This document shows, one piece after another, positions 12,029 through 24,292 of a DNA stretch of 64,000 nucleotides (positions are counted from its first letter, which is position 1; each line of letters begins with the position of its first letter). The position numbers and the translations under genes are program-made. The stretch lies in assembly GCA_948567375.1 (NCBI GenBank), contig OX419762.1:43939034-44003033 (forward strand). The letters are read 5' to 3'. Source of the stretch: Lunularia cruciata. Taxonomy: Eukaryota; Streptophyta; Marchantiopsida; Lunulariales; Lunulariaceae. The notes beneath the pieces are model-generated. The model was not told the DNA's origin. It saw nothing but the letters and a program-made list of their open reading frames with translations, and did no database searches.

Positions 12029-12286
12029 TGGTTTATATTTGTAGAGAGAGTAGAAACCGTTCATCAAACGCGGGATTCAGAACCCACTCGGCACCCAACC
12101 CGTACGAACCGAACATGCATATGGAAGCAACGAAATGCAGGCTTGAACATGAACAGATGGTTTATATTTGTAGAGAGAGTAGAAACCGTTCATCAAACAC
12201 GGGATTCAGAACCCACTCGGCACCCAACCCTACGAACCGAACATGCATATGGAAGCAACGAAATGCAGGCTTGAACATGAACAGAT
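12029..12286. repeat. 129-bp perfect-like tandem duplication upstream of HNL-A
   Basis: The unit from tggtttatatttgtagagag to gcttgaacatgaacaga occurs at 12029 and again at 12158 with only a few differences. It belongs to the region upstream of HNL-A and has single-copy counterparts upstream of HNL-B (about 28900-29040) and HNL-C (about 45850-46000). Small open frames run through it because of the duplication, but none looks like a gene. Confidence 0.85.
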
Positions 12287-12497
12287 GCAAAGTGAAATCC
12301 AACTGATCTAAGCAAGTAAATACAGAGCGGAACATAAGCGAAATCGATACAAAGCAGAAGCAAAAATTGATCCATTACGTTAGCAGCATCTGCTGTGCCA
12401 ATGGTTTTGCTAAGCAGGCATACCAATCCTCTCTTAAGAAAACTGACATTTAAACTTTGAATGTCCGGTTTAAACCCAATGGGCAGGGATACTACAT

Positions 12498-12731
12498 GTG
12501 TGTATGGCAGAGTGCAACGACCACCGGGGAGATTGGGCAAAACTCGAGGAGGAAAGGAGCCGAGTCTATACCACCGGGCTTTCGTGTGCCGGTAATACAG
12601 GCCTGCCGAACTTGAAAGAAATTTACATGGAAAAGCAAAATCAAACGATTTTGTCTTGCGCACCCATATATCAAACCCTCGCATGGGAAACAGCCCTTGG
12701 GAGTACGGGAGACGAGGAAGATAAATTTTAA
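12498..12731 (+). other. Conserved ORF of unknown function, antisense to and upstream of HNL-A
   Basis: An open frame of 77 codons (MCMAECNDHRGDW..., then GNTGLPNLKEIYMEKQNQ, ILSCAPI) lies in divergent orientation about 0.8 kb upstream of the HNL-A start. Its counterparts lie upstream of HNL-B (28105-28732, -) and HNL-C (45028-45771, -). I do not recognise the protein. Here the frame is continuous across the point where B and C need a frame change. It ends at the junction where homology to the B locus jumps by about 1.5 kb. It could be an exon, a pseudogene or non-coding sequence kept with the promoter. Confidence 0.4.
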
Positions 12732-14109
12732 CTTGTAGGTGGACGTCTAACTCCTCTGCTTTTTTTTACTATTTTACCGCTGGAGGATTGAATTGACGAC
12801 TTTCCCGCATATCTTGTAGAAATTGATATTGCTCTGGCGACCAATTACTGAAAAATGAGTGTACATATCTTGGGCCAAGTCTAACAGCACTCTTATGTAT
12901 ACCTTTCTTTAACATAACCCAGCCTACCACTCACTGTCGGATCATTTTCTTCATCCAATATCTAATCTATGAATACCGACGTAAAGCACGAAGCACTCGC
13001 CCTAAGTTCTGTTGTCTCTTGAATGACAGTGAAAATAATTTTCTTGTGATTTAACACAGGGTGGGGAATCGGTCGAACAGTTGTCGCCGTAATCGAAGTC
13101 TTAACATCCCAACGCGGTAAGACAGAGACACAGACGATCTGAACGTGAATGGGCTCCACTTTGGAAGTCATCGTTACATCTTTTTATTCAATTTTAACTC
13201 CAGGGAAGAGCTCCACAATATGAAACAGACGTTCACTAGGAAGTAATTCTTGTGCTTCGCCGAGCGATCACGCGTCTTTACAACAACTAGGAGGACCACG
13301 GATTAACCTGAATCGAAGGAACAACAGTAATAACTTACCAGACACACGAATGGACGGTGGGCTACACCATACAGTAACACAGATCAACCGACCGGCAACT
13401 GCGTGGTGTTTCGATTGTTTTTGATTTTAATAACATATTCACAATCTTAATTCAAGTATGCTTGAATTAAGAATAAGCAGTAAACAAGAGTAAGGAGACT
13501 CTGTCACCGTAGTCCGCGTTGTCGACTCGCACACCTGTTCACTTCAAAATCAGATTTCGGTTTAGGTCATGCACAAAATAAGGTTCAGGCTACAGTTCGA
13601 TGTTGGAACCGGAAATGAGTTCTGATTGCTCTATTGTGGGAAGATTTTATATGTCTCGGTGGTGGGATATGCACCACACCGCGAATAGCCTTTTACTTGT
13701 AAATCAGACATCAAGTGCCCCGAATTCACACATTGAAGTTCCATAAGGATACAAACATAAAAACTGTAACATGCCAGTATATAGATGCAAGCTTTTGAGA
13801 TTCTTGATGCTGATCAACTTACGGAATTCTTTCGCGTTTTAATATTACCAGTTGTAATATTTCCCCATCTTATTCGAACGCAGTACGGAATTTACAAGAT
13901 AACGTTTCATATTATAGGCAGGTGCACGATCAAACGTACCTATTTGTAGAATTGTGCTCCTTCTCGGTCTATTGTTTGTTTCATTTTTAGCAGAATCTTC
14001 TCATCCTGGGTTAAGCCGTACTGCTTCCTGTTTCTGTTGGAGTAGTTAGTGTGCAGGATTCTGCGATGTAACTATTACAGTTATACGCTAACAAACAACC
14101 AGGAATCTT

Positions 14110-14780
14110 CGAGGGAATTCCGGCTCCACGGTGATGGTTGATATTCCAAAGCAAAGGGTACAAGTTTTGTCTTGCCCTCCATTCGCCGGGTTCTTCAGGT
14201 TTACTCGTGCCTATAAGTCGTGTGTCCAGTTTTCTTGGACCATCCTTTGATTACATTCAGCTCTATCTCGTTTATCGGAGAATATCTGCAATGGAGTTCA
14301 TGTGATCATGTGCAAGATTCTACGCTGCAACTATTACAGTTATACGCTATCAAACACACAGGAATCTTCGCAAGAAATACGGCTCCATGGTGATGGTTGA
14401 TATTCCAAAGCAAAGGGTACAAGTTTTGTCCTGCCCTCCATTCGCCGGGTTCTACAGATGTACCCGTGCATATAAGTTGTGTGTCCAGTTTTCGCGCATC
14501 ATCATTTGATTACATTCAGCTCTATCTCGGTCATCGGAGAATATCTGCGCTGGAGTTCATGTTTTCAGGTTTCCAATACGAGTATATCAATGGTTCCAGA
14601 ACTAGTGGTGATGGGTGCATCTCCTCCCGTTACACAAGTTGAGAACCTTGCCACTTTTCTGGCCAAATGTTCTCCAAAGCTCTTACTGATTTACCAGAGT
14701 ACATCTCCTCCCGTTACACAAGTTGAGAACTTTGCCAATTTTGCGGCCAAATGTTTTCCAAAGCTCAGCTCTTACTGATT
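14110..14780. repeat. Nested direct duplications upstream of the dioxygenase exon
   Basis: A block of about 250 bp containing atggttgatattccaaagca and ccctccattcgccgggttct occurs at about 14130 and again at about 14385. A smaller unit with tctcctcccgttacacaagt occurs at about 14618 and 14703. The same duplicated layout exists in reverse at about 25200-25830, so it predates the inverted duplication. Confidence 0.75.
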
Positions 14781-14809
14781 TACCAGAGCGCTATATCTAG
14801 TCAGCGACA

Positions 14810-15213
14810 ATGAAGCACAATTTGAGCCTGGATTCCGAGGCAGATCATGAAGACAATTTAGAGATACCAGTTGTAAACCACTCGAATTTTTTCACCAAAG
14901 ATCAAGTTTTGAGGGAGGAGACCGCGGAAGAGATTGATCATGCATGTGAGGAGTGGGGTTTCATGCCAATTGTAAATCACGGTATATCAAATCAACTCAA
15001 AAAAAAATTTGTTATTCAAGGTCGCAAATTCTTTAATCTGCCTGTGGAGAGGAAGGAAAAAGCTACCAATAGTCCACGATCGAAAGCATTCTCTGGTTAC
15101 ACGGGCAGATGCCCGCATTCGCTTCCAATGCTGGAGACGCTTTCAGACTCCGGTGATAGTTTTGAGGCCTCTATTCCAAGTTTGAGTCGGCCCGAGAGTA
15201 ACCCCGAGTTTGG
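14810..15213 (+). pseudogene. 2-oxoglutarate/Fe(II) dioxygenase first exon (DIOX_N), orphan
   Basis: From ATG at 14810 the frame gives about 134 residues that look like the non-haem dioxygenase N-terminal domain: a LEIPVVNHSNF strand near residue 20, then ACEEWGFMPIVNHGIS (family pattern ACEEWGFFxVVNHGI), RKFFNLPVERKEKA and a GYTG turn. It ends at a GTAAGA donor (15214). The catalytic double-stranded beta-helix with the HxD...H iron site and RxS motif is not found downstream, so only the first exon survives. Such enzymes act in hormone and specialised metabolism; the substrate cannot be told. A mirror copy lies at 24735-25127. Confidence 0.75.
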
Positions 15214-15812
15214 GTAAGAAAAATGCACACCCTCCTGGGTCGGTTACATGTACATGTATCACATTCTTAGTTATTGACTTCAGAACAATCGATTACTGAA
15301 CTTCACATGTGCAACAAAGATATGTAGGACTTTGAATATTGGAACGAAAATAATGGGTGTGTTCGTCAATCTGAAGTTCTAGAAGCTCATTCCGGATATC
15401 GGTACGTTATTAAATGATGGTTCCGCGGCAAACCTCTGGAGGTTTTCTGGGCTAACCGGGAAGGTATCACTCCGGGTTAACCTGAGAGGTATCACTGGTT
15501 GAGAACAGTGATAGAGAAACCGTAGATGCAGCTAAAGAAGATCAATACGGAACGAACACTGCAGATATGTTTACAAGGAGAACATTCCCCAAGAAAAGAT
15601 TGAGGATTGCTCGCAACAGGCTGGGATGGACTCCAGGTGAGGAGTTAGGCAAGATTCTCCTGCTCCGTGGAGCCGCGAAGCGGGGAGATTTCGGGCAGCT
15701 GCAGAGACCCACCTCTGGCCAACAAGGAATTGTAGATGTTTATTGTTTTCTCCTTTGCAAAGAGGTCTGGCAATCAATTTGTGCCAAACTTTGACACTTG
15801 GCAACTTGTTGT
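15214..15812 (+). other. Sequence after the dioxygenase exon, unknown ORF, end of inverted-repeat arm
   Basis: An open frame at 15567-15794 (RRTFPKKRLRIARNRLGW...) has a related frame in the mirror arm (24608-24273, -: FPEKSLRIAHNRLG). The similarity extends beyond the frame, so this may be inherited non-coding sequence. I do not recognise a domain. Homology between the arms ends near 15812. Confidence 0.35.
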
Positions 15813-17289
15813 GCCAAACATAGTCTTTTCGTGGGTACTATGACTGCGTAATTAATTAATCTGCGTAAATTATTTTTCTTGTGACTTGTCCATACTTTTG
15901 TATTATATTTATCATCTTTTTATCTTTATATATGTAAATGAAAAATCCCTCATTTGGTTTGGACACATCAATGCATCAAACACATAGATCTATACAAGGA
16001 GAGTTGGTGAGTGTAGAAGAGTGGAGAGAGTTGTACTCCATAGAATACTGGTGCCCACCCCACAAGGCATATTGTAACAGGAAATATTCTTGAGATATAT
16101 GCTATATTAATCATAGGGACACAAGGGATATTGTAATAAGGGATATTCTTGAAATATATGGTAAATTAATCATAGATAATTAATATATCGGATTTCCAAG
16201 TAATAGATGAGAACTTGATTCATGTTTATTCAATTATCGTGTGATCTGTAGAAAATACGCATATCTTTGATACAAATTGATTGCAGAAAGTCACGGTTCT
16301 CAATAATAATAAAATCAAGTTCATTACATAGTGAGTCCTTTGCTTATTGGTCCCGTGATTTTCTGCTTTGAAAGTTTTCTATGTTAAATCTTGGTATCTT
16401 TTATTATCTTTCATCTTTATTTTCATTCCAAATTCAATTTTACCACTTATCATGGATATCTGCTATTTGCTACTCCAATTCAATTCCCCAACTTACCGCA
16501 GATATTATTATTTGCTAACCCGTTGCTCGATAAATCAATGGGAAACGCTCGGGCTAAACAACGGGGGTGAGGTGTCTAATGTTTGGCAATGGAATGGGAG
16601 ACGAAACAGAATTAGAAGTGGGAATAGGAAGAGGAGAAAGAAGTATTGGAAATCCCAAAGGACGGAGAACTTGAAAGGGAGAGAGAACACTTCCATTGTT
16701 TCAACAAACTCCATTCCATAGAATCTCATTCCTCAAAGTCGGCGTCGGGGAATTCTACGTTTCAAAGATGGTATATTCAAAATAAGTGCAGTCGCTCTCA
16801 ATGTTAACAAAACTTCTGTTCACATTCATGCAATTTGTGTTTGTGCGTGATACGACGAAAACACCAAATTCAATGGATAATTCAACCATAACAAACGGGG
16901 AACCCTGGAAACTCAATTTGCACCAGGAGACCGTCGTTCGTGTTCCCTTTGGGGAAAAGGATTCAAATTTTGGAACATTGCGTTCTTCTTACGATAATAG
17001 TCTTCTTGTGACGCATGGCTAGCATTTTCTCCTTCGTACCTGACATAATTTACTTCTAGTAATGCTTTTCAGCTGATCCATCCGGTAACCGTCCGCTTAT
17101 CCAGCACGTAAGAGAAAAATTGAAACGATCCCATAAACCGTGCAACGTGCCCTAAAAAAGTGGCATTACGCGTAAATTTATTTTAATATCCGGTCATTTT
17201 CCTGAGCACTTTTCTCATGACTACCTATACCAAATTTTGTCAAAATTTATGGATACTTGTAAAGATCCGTAAAATCTGCATTTGAACCC
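15813..17289. other. Single-copy spacer, no gene recognised
   Basis: AT-rich sequence. Bases 16062-16179 are two tandem copies of a 59-bp unit starting acaagg(c/g)atattgtaa. The open frame at 16368-16721 is rich in I, F, Y then K, R and N, and matches nothing known to me. Confidence 0.45.
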
Positions 17290-17545
17290 CCTTATGGTGC
17301 GGACTCCCTTCCAGTTATAGATTCTAAAACTCTTTGAGAATTTAGAAAATAAAACTGATAAATAACTTATAATTTAATTATAAAATACATATGTCTAGTT
17401 TAATTTAATTAGGAAAAATGTATTGCTTAAAGTTTAGTAATTACCATCCGATGTATTGCACACAATAATTCTACCTTTTTCCGGTGCAAGCTGATAACCA
17501 AAGTTTGAAATTGGTTGTGCATTCAAGGCTCAAACTCAGCCTATA
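17290..17545 (-). pseudogene. Fourth HNL relic: end of the NB-ARC exon plus part of intron 5
   Basis: On the minus strand, 17545 down to about 17440 matches the last 105 bases of HNL exon 5 (the stretch coding GQFEP-MHEHL through DGNYK; plus-strand words such as ttaccatccgatg, caataattctacctttttcc and aaggctcaaactca). It runs on into the intron 5 sequence as in HNL-A (ggactcccttccagtt, aaaactgataaat). Homology stops abruptly at 17545. It is more diverged than HNL-A and non-functional. Confidence 0.7.
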
Positions 17546-18354
17546 TATTTATAATATTGACGTACTTTACATTAAAATCAAAAATTTGCTAAAAGTACAA
17601 GAAGAGGAAAAATATAAAACAAATTTTTTATTCATACGGCCTCTTATAATTATAGTCAAGTTTCTACACTCAAATCTTATCCCACGTATTTGTGCCATAA
17701 GATTTCTTTATATGCTTTGACATAAAAATGAACTTGAAATTGTCTTACATATATAAATAAGTTCTGCATGTGTGCCCTGTTAATACATGTAAAGTGTCTA
17801 AATTCTATAAAAGATCGAAAAGATTTGTACTACATATCCTTGGGATCTATGTTACAATAGACTTATTCAAGATATGTAGTGTAACATACGTACTTCGAAG
17901 GGTGTTCAACGTACTTCGATGTATTCAATTTATTCAAAATATGTATCCATCACTGCATTTAATATTTTATGTATGTGGGCAAATACATGGATATCATTAT
18001 TCGATTAGATTTCAACTACACTGCTATGCTTATACATCATTCCTAGAAACATTATATAAATTTTTTATTTTAAAGAAACTTTATTTTAAATTCTACAAGT
18101 TTTCATTGAAAACATAGAATTCACAAATAATTTCCTCAGTTTATCAATGAATTCCAATATCAAAAAAGATTTGGTGATCATGCGTAAAATACATTTTTAT
18201 AACTACATTTTTATATATATATATATTCTAACCGAGTATACTCATTTCAGTAATCAAGTAATTTGGAATATGACTTAAAGTTAGTAAAGAATCATAAAAG
18301 AGTCACGTGCAAAGAACAAACACAAAACATAACCATAAGAGACGAAACTCTTTA
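17546..18354. other. AT-rich spacer, nothing recognised
   Basis: Very AT-rich sequence with a short TA microsatellite near 18212-18226. The open frames at 17484-17720 and 17770-18117 have a hydrophobic composition driven by AT content and show no motif. Confidence 0.5.
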
Positions 18355-18478
18355 CCCATTATTGGGGCTTAGCCCCATTTTACCTATTTTGTCTCACCCT
18401 TTTACTTTAACAGTTTGATGGGGTCTTCCCATCCTTTGTGTTTTCTACATGGTCTCCCTTTTATCTTATGAAGAAATC
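18355..18478. repeat. Dispersed repeat S, reverse copy
   Basis: Contains gatggggtcttcccatcctt and gtgttttctac, the reverse complement of the insert in HNL-A at 5346-5432, and extends further (ttggggcttagccccatttt). It is the longest of the three copies. Bases of about 18765-18850 repeat the end of the 3726-4264 spacer in inverse orientation. Confidence 0.6.
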
Positions 18479-19099
18479 ACCCTCATACAACTCAAGGTAA
18501 GTGGATGAAGACCGTCAATGATCAAATCTATTGATGCTATCTAATCCATTCTCTTTCTGGGTAAGTATGAGATCTCTTATTAATATACTTATCCTAAACC
18601 CTCCTTTTATTTCATTTGAAATTGGGTGGATGTCTTGACCTGATAAGAAAAATTGATCAAGCATACATAACAAGTGGTCACATAGCACAAAGAGTCACAT
18701 CATTCATGTCCACAGTTTTGGTTTAGTACTAAATAGTTTTGGTAGGTGTGTGAGGAAAAAAGAAAAAGAAAAGGTCATCTAAAATAGAGGTTATTTGAAC
18801 CTGATCAAGTTTTGATAGCAAAACTCTGAATTTTCATCTACATTGAGGTGTAAGTGACAACATATAAGAACTATTATGTAGATTATTGGATTGGGCTAAC
18901 TGCTCATACTTGCGGGTAGTGACGGCTCACCAAAAGGTGCAATCACAAAAATGTTATAATGGTTGAAAAAATAAGATAAATATTTGTTTGGAGCTTGGAA
19001 CCTCCTCAATTTTTCAAGATTCGTCTAGCAAGATCAACCGCAGCAATAATATGGAGTTTATATACAAGTTAGTTGAAACTAATGAAGTAAAAATGTGCC

Positions 19100-21060
19100 A
19101 AATTAGCCAAGAATTATAAGAATATTCTAGAAGTATCTAGAAAATTATTTAGTAACTTCCAAATATCAAGTAATGTATATGCCAAGTAGTGACTTCTAGG
19201 AGGAAGTTGATTGAGAAGCTTCTCAGTTAGCTGAACTTGCACTCTAAAAAGATCAATTTTAGGAAGCTTATTGAGCAGCTTCTAGAGAACCTTATATGTT
19301 CTCAATAATGCCAAAGCCCAAATTCATGTTAGGTATTCAGAGTTTCTCTCATTCAAGAGTCACAATGTGATCTTCATTCTCCTATTTGTTTCCACAATGG
19401 TCTTTTACAAGGCAAAGGCCACCAAGAGATCAAGGAGAATCCTCTTACAGGAAGAAGAGGAGGACAAAGAAGGAGTCCAAGAAGAAGAAGAGATAAGACC
19501 ACAGCCGGATCTTACACCCACAACAAGTGAACAATCCTTCACATGGATTGTCATCTTGTTCGACAAGGACACACGAGAAGATTATGAAGGTGGAGAAGTA
19601 CAATCCACTCTAGCCCCAACTTCTCACAAAATGACTAACCTTCAGGAGGAGGAATGGACACCCATGTCTGAGAGATACAACCACCAAGCCAGACCTTCCA
19701 TCCTGAAGAAAAGCATGGTAGAGGTTTGGGGATGATGAAATCTTCTCTATTCCCAACCATAAGGGAAGTAGAGTTAAGAGAGAAAGGCATTCTCTGCACG
19801 AAAGAAATATTTGAGGTGGAAGATGCAAGTATGTGCCAAGATGATGCCACTCTCCAAGCCAAAGACAAGCTTCATTAGCAAGATCAAAGGTAGAATGAAG
19901 GACTGTCTAGAATAGAGACATCCGCCCCAATCAAACTAATATATGAGCAGCAAGAGCTGACGATCTGTGTAGACATCAAGATAGCAAAGAGTGAGACCTT
20001 GGACTTCTTCAAGACTGGGAGAGGAGAAAGCTCAAGCTGGGAGGAGGTTAGGCAGATCGTAGTAGTGCCACTTTCCTAGTTAATAATGCATAAGGTGGGC
20101 TTGGCTCTCAATTTGGTGAACCAACTTCTCCCCATCTATGCTAAATCCAACAAGTGAATCATCAACTATGTGACCCTTGTCCAACAACTTCACCATCTCA
20201 TGCAAGGAGGAGCTCAAGAAAGAAAGAAGGTAAGAGAAGAATTGCAAGACGTTAGTGTGCAGCACTCAGAAATGGGAGAACAAAGTAACAAATTGGTGCA
20301 TGAGGCAACTAAACTCCAAGAAGAAGGCCAAGCCTTGAAGAAGGAATCAAGGAAGAAGATGTATGAGTCATAGGAGGAAGAAACATGTCAATGCCCCAAG
20401 CTGGAAAAACATATAAATACCCAAGAGGAAGAGATGGAGGCATTGAAAGGAAAGATATAGAAGGTAGGAGTATCACTCATGGTAGCAAAAGTTTTTCATC
20501 AGGAGGAGTTGTAAGTGGTGGATACTTAGTCAAGAAGCTCATAGAGACCTAATAGAAGAAGGAGGACAAACACGAGAAGGAGAAAGTCATTGTTTGGGAA
20601 GAAAGTGTAGCTGAAATGCAAGAACAAAAAACCCAATTCAATTTGGAGATTGCACTGGACCATATGGAGGAGATAGCAAAGGAGATAGTGAAGTCTCCTT
20701 GGAAAATTTGAAGGCACAGGATTCCTAATTCGAAACATATGCTCTGACCATAAAGACCTACACAGATGAGCAATTGTAGCAATTAGCCAACAAGTTGATG
20801 GAGCACACAACAAAGAAGTTTTGAAGGAGCTACTATTGGAAATCACAAGGTATTGGGAAAAATTAGAATTGTTGATTAAGATTTACAAGGGCAAAGGTAA
20901 CTCTTTCTAATAGATTTTAAGAAGAAGATAATTGTTAGTTTGAGGAAAGTAGGTAGAAATCTATTAAGTTTAGAATGTTCCTGGGCCTGGAGTTCTCTTT
21001 GGCCTCAAACTCTACCCTTGCCCTGATGTATATCTTTGTCAAGAAGTACTTTTTGACTTA
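19100..21060 (+). mobile_element. Degenerate coiled-coil repeat element (family E), plus-strand copy
   Basis: Broken frames encode Lys/Glu-rich, coiled-coil-like protein: 19367-19735 has an acidic run (QEEEEDKEGVQEEEE), 20170-20373 has RKKVREELQDVSVQHSEMG and EATKLQEEGQALKKESRKK, and 20560-20720 has more of the same in another frame. The flanks and the end (about 19330-19400 and 20960-21060) resemble, in reverse, parts of the family E copies at 37150-41050 and 55535-58290. It looks like a gag-like, non-autonomous retroelement, but no polymerase domain is present, so the class is an inference. Confidence 0.45.
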
Positions 21061-23612
21061 GGACTAGTTTTGCAGCAGATGATTTTGTGAGGGTAATTAC
21101 TTGTACAATAAATGACATGGAGTAGTTGTAATTGGCAGCAGTTGCACATTCATTCCTTTATTGCGCTTAGGATCAGATTAGTAGGTGAGGATTAACACTA
21201 ACTGGAGTAGGAGCAGAGATTACGGCATCCTCAGCCCCTGATCTTTTTAAGTCAATAGTTAGGAAACTATATATATGGGTTGCAACCCACAAAAACAAGG
21301 TCCACTTCTTTCATGAAGTAGAGGTGGGAAATCTTGTAGTAAAAGTGTGTGTTCGAGTACTTGCTTATGCAATTTGCACTAAATTGAGGAGAATACTCTA
21401 GACATTCAGCAAGAATGAGTGCTTGAGTACTTAGGCAAGACATTTGCAAATTACCAAGGAAGTTACCCTTGATATTTTGAACAAATGAGTCAATGTGAGG
21501 AAGGGACAATGGAACATTGAGAGTACTACAGAATAGAAAAACCAAGTAGACAATGATTTCAGATTTTGTTGGGATTGCATTTTGTGGGAAGAGATGCATG
21601 CAATCAGCAACAACATCAGGATGAAAGAACTTTTGGCCTAAAAACTGACCTTTGGCTTAAAACCAACCTTTTGGGGTGACATATACCTTAGGGAAGGGAC
21701 TAGCCACCAAGGTAAAAGAGGCTCTTCAAGGGGAAAAGGCCTTTGGTATGAACTGGACCATCACTATCAAGGGCTTATTTGATTATATCTTTAGATTGAG
21801 TGGTTGTTAATTTCTCTTTCCTGTATGATGCCACTGTGGGTATCCCTGCCCTCTTCTGGGAGTGGTTTATGCCCAAGAGGTTAAACATGCAAAAAATAGA
21901 CAACTAGTGACATTGTGACATTTCTAGTCAATTCCAACCCATATCCTTACAATTTATACTATTAGTATGAAGACATTGGATTTTCACATGTGCAAGTATG
22001 ATGAAGGTGTCACCACTATACTGTACTCTGCAAAATATTGGGCATTGGGAGCCCGGGATCCACAAGTAAGCCTCGTTCCTATCGTATTCTAGCGGTTGCA
22101 GTTTCTTGTGTTGCTTGACGATGGACATATCTTGCAATTTTGAGAAAGATCTGCCTTTGCAAGTTAATACTCAAAGCGTGCAGGAGGAGGTTCGAGTAAA
22201 TTAGAATCAAGGATAAACTAGTTTCAAGAAGAGTTTCATAGTCAATAAGGAAGTATATGAAAACAAAGCAGTGTCATATGAGTACCTTTGACTTCTGACA
22301 TGATAAAATCAAATAGATATAATGAATTATTTAAAATAGAGTATATTAGAACAGTCAATTCTAGGGCCCAGCGTCCGGAAGACGCTCCCAACACAAATTT
22401 TTATAATACACATTTATCTATTTTGTTAGTCTATACATCTTGAAATGGTGCTGCTCCGGTAAGTTTTCTCCGCGCCAATATCTATAATTTATTCATTGTC
22501 TAGTATTGAGAGCAATTTACATTACTTCAAATGGATTTCCACCGAGACAACTTGTTTGCCAAAATCCGCGTTCTTTCTTGTTTGCTCAAATAAAGACTTG
22601 CCAAGGGCTGCCCGTAGTCAAAGCAAGTAAGTTTGGTAAATTTTGAATCAAAGCATGTTTCTCTGGTAAATCATAGTTCAAACCTCCTTTGCAGTCACAC
22701 CCATTATTGGATCCCTTACCTTGAAGACAATATGCACTAGGATATTGTCCATTGCTGCGTTCCCATACTAGATCAGATAATTTCAAATGAAAATTCCAAG
22801 CCACGATAATTGCCAACATCTGCAAACATAATAGTCTAATAATTCAACATAACCAAACATGCTTTCCTTTTTTTTCCTCATTGCCAGTTGTCAACTTTAA
22901 ACAAAATCAATTCGTCTACTTAACGCAATACCCATATCTTATACATAGAGGAATTTTGCTTGTTTGCAAAAATTTAAACCACTTTTGCAACTAACGCACA
23001 ACTCTCAAAACCTCTACCTACTACCTAAATCATGGTTAAGTTTGATCAATCATTGAGATTTTGCGGCATGAACTACACATTTAAACAATAGTTATGTACA
23101 TCTGATGTTTACTTTGTGCCGCCTCAGTATGAAGCATTAGGTTGACTGGTTTCTATTATTGTTGTCTCAAATCCAAACAGAGGAAACTTTAATACAGTAG
23201 TCAATCCAAACAAAAAAATGCTCTAGAATCATACAACTTCTTCATAACATTTCCCAACTACCATACAGCATAGATCCACACACAAGAATATTCTGAATCT
23301 AGACTATCAATTTGATGCCAACTAAGTCAAACTGTTGCCACCCACGTCTACATCAAACCTTGGAATAATCTTCAGTCCTCTTGCCAACTTGAGGTAATAT
23401 TAAGTCAAACCCAAACTCAATGTACTACTAAGTTTATACTTGGATTTTAGATATCATGGCCATGGACTTTGGAAGGCCGAAGTTAAGGGGTCTCAATAGG
23501 GTTCACAACAAGTTAGTATATCTATTCATCCTATATGGTAAACTACTGAGATCTGATTGATATATTATATCCAGATTTGGTCAAATAAAAGAAATTTAAA
23601 TCCTATTTTTTA
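21061..23612. other. Spacer without recognised genes; one unknown exon-like ORF
   Basis: The only item worth noting is a minus-strand frame 22825-22586 (79 codons, with CDCKGGLNYDLPEKHALIQ) that follows a TTTGCAG acceptor-like sequence. Its composition is protein-like, but I recognise no family, and it is isolated. The rest is AT-rich sequence with scattered short frames. Confidence 0.4.
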
Positions 23613-24100
23613 TCTTCTTGCTTGGATTATTCCAAATTATCTACAAGATGTATTTGTTTGTGTAAGCTATGAACATCAAGTTTGCACTCCTTATCAAAAC
23701 AGACCACTACCATTAGTTAGTTTTGATTAGAGAAATTTACTGTTGAAAGGCTTCGGAGTGTACTCCTTAACTGGCTAAGATTAAGGAACTTCACACCCGA
23801 AGAGCCTCAAAGAGTACCCTGGAAGTGCACCTGTCTTTGTAAGCAATTAGCAAAAAGTTGATGCATCCACTTCTGGTCTCTTGTTTGAACAAGCTACTAC
23901 CTTTAGCTAATTTTACTACCCAGGTCCATGTGAACCCTTGGTATATCGTTAAGTCCTTTATAAACTTGGAGTACCGTTAGGTTTAAGCTTTGATGTTTGG
24001 ATATGTTAGTCTATAATAGAAAAATTATCGATTTACACCTTGATCCAAATGTTTTACTCCAACAAGTATTCTTAAGCAACCACACACTTGAAATATTGTA
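23613..24100. repeat. Dispersed repeat R, copy 1 (mate 35873-36359)
   Basis: About 488 bp, starting tcttcttgcttggattattc, containing aagtttgcactccttatcaa and aagcaattagcaa(c/a)aagttg, and ending near accacacacttgaaa. The second copy is in direct orientation with similarity over its whole length. The two copies flank the inverted-repeat arm plus HNL-B. No TG...CA ends are visible. Confidence 0.8.
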
Positions 24101-24292
24101 CCCTAAACTTACACTCACCAACTCTCTTTGTGGAGATCTATGTGTTGATGTATTGGTGTATCTAAACCAAATGAGAGACTTCCTATTTATATATAGGAAA
24201 AAAAAGATATACATCTAATACAAATGAATGGACAAATTGCAATATATCATAGTTTACACAAATTGGTTGACATTAAATATAATACAAAAGAA

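Larger units (their letters stand above)
12728..15812. repeat. Left arm of large inverted repeat (mate 24293-27006)
   Basis: From ggtggacgtctaactcctct (about 12735) to about 15812, this stretch matches the reverse complement of 27006 down to 24293, with many small differences and indels. Together with HNL-A versus HNL-B it forms an inverted duplication of more than 10 kb per arm around a spacer of about 8.5 kb. The homology jumps at 12728, where about 1.5 kb present at the B locus (27007-28490) is missing. Confidence 0.85.

Noticed and set aside
16368-16721. 117-codon frame in the spacer
   Set aside because: Composition follows local AT and purine bias; no motif, and no copy elsewhere.
19610-19868. 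Minus-strand frames opposite the coiled-coil element
   Set aside because: Reverse shadows of Glu/Lys-rich coding on the plus strand.
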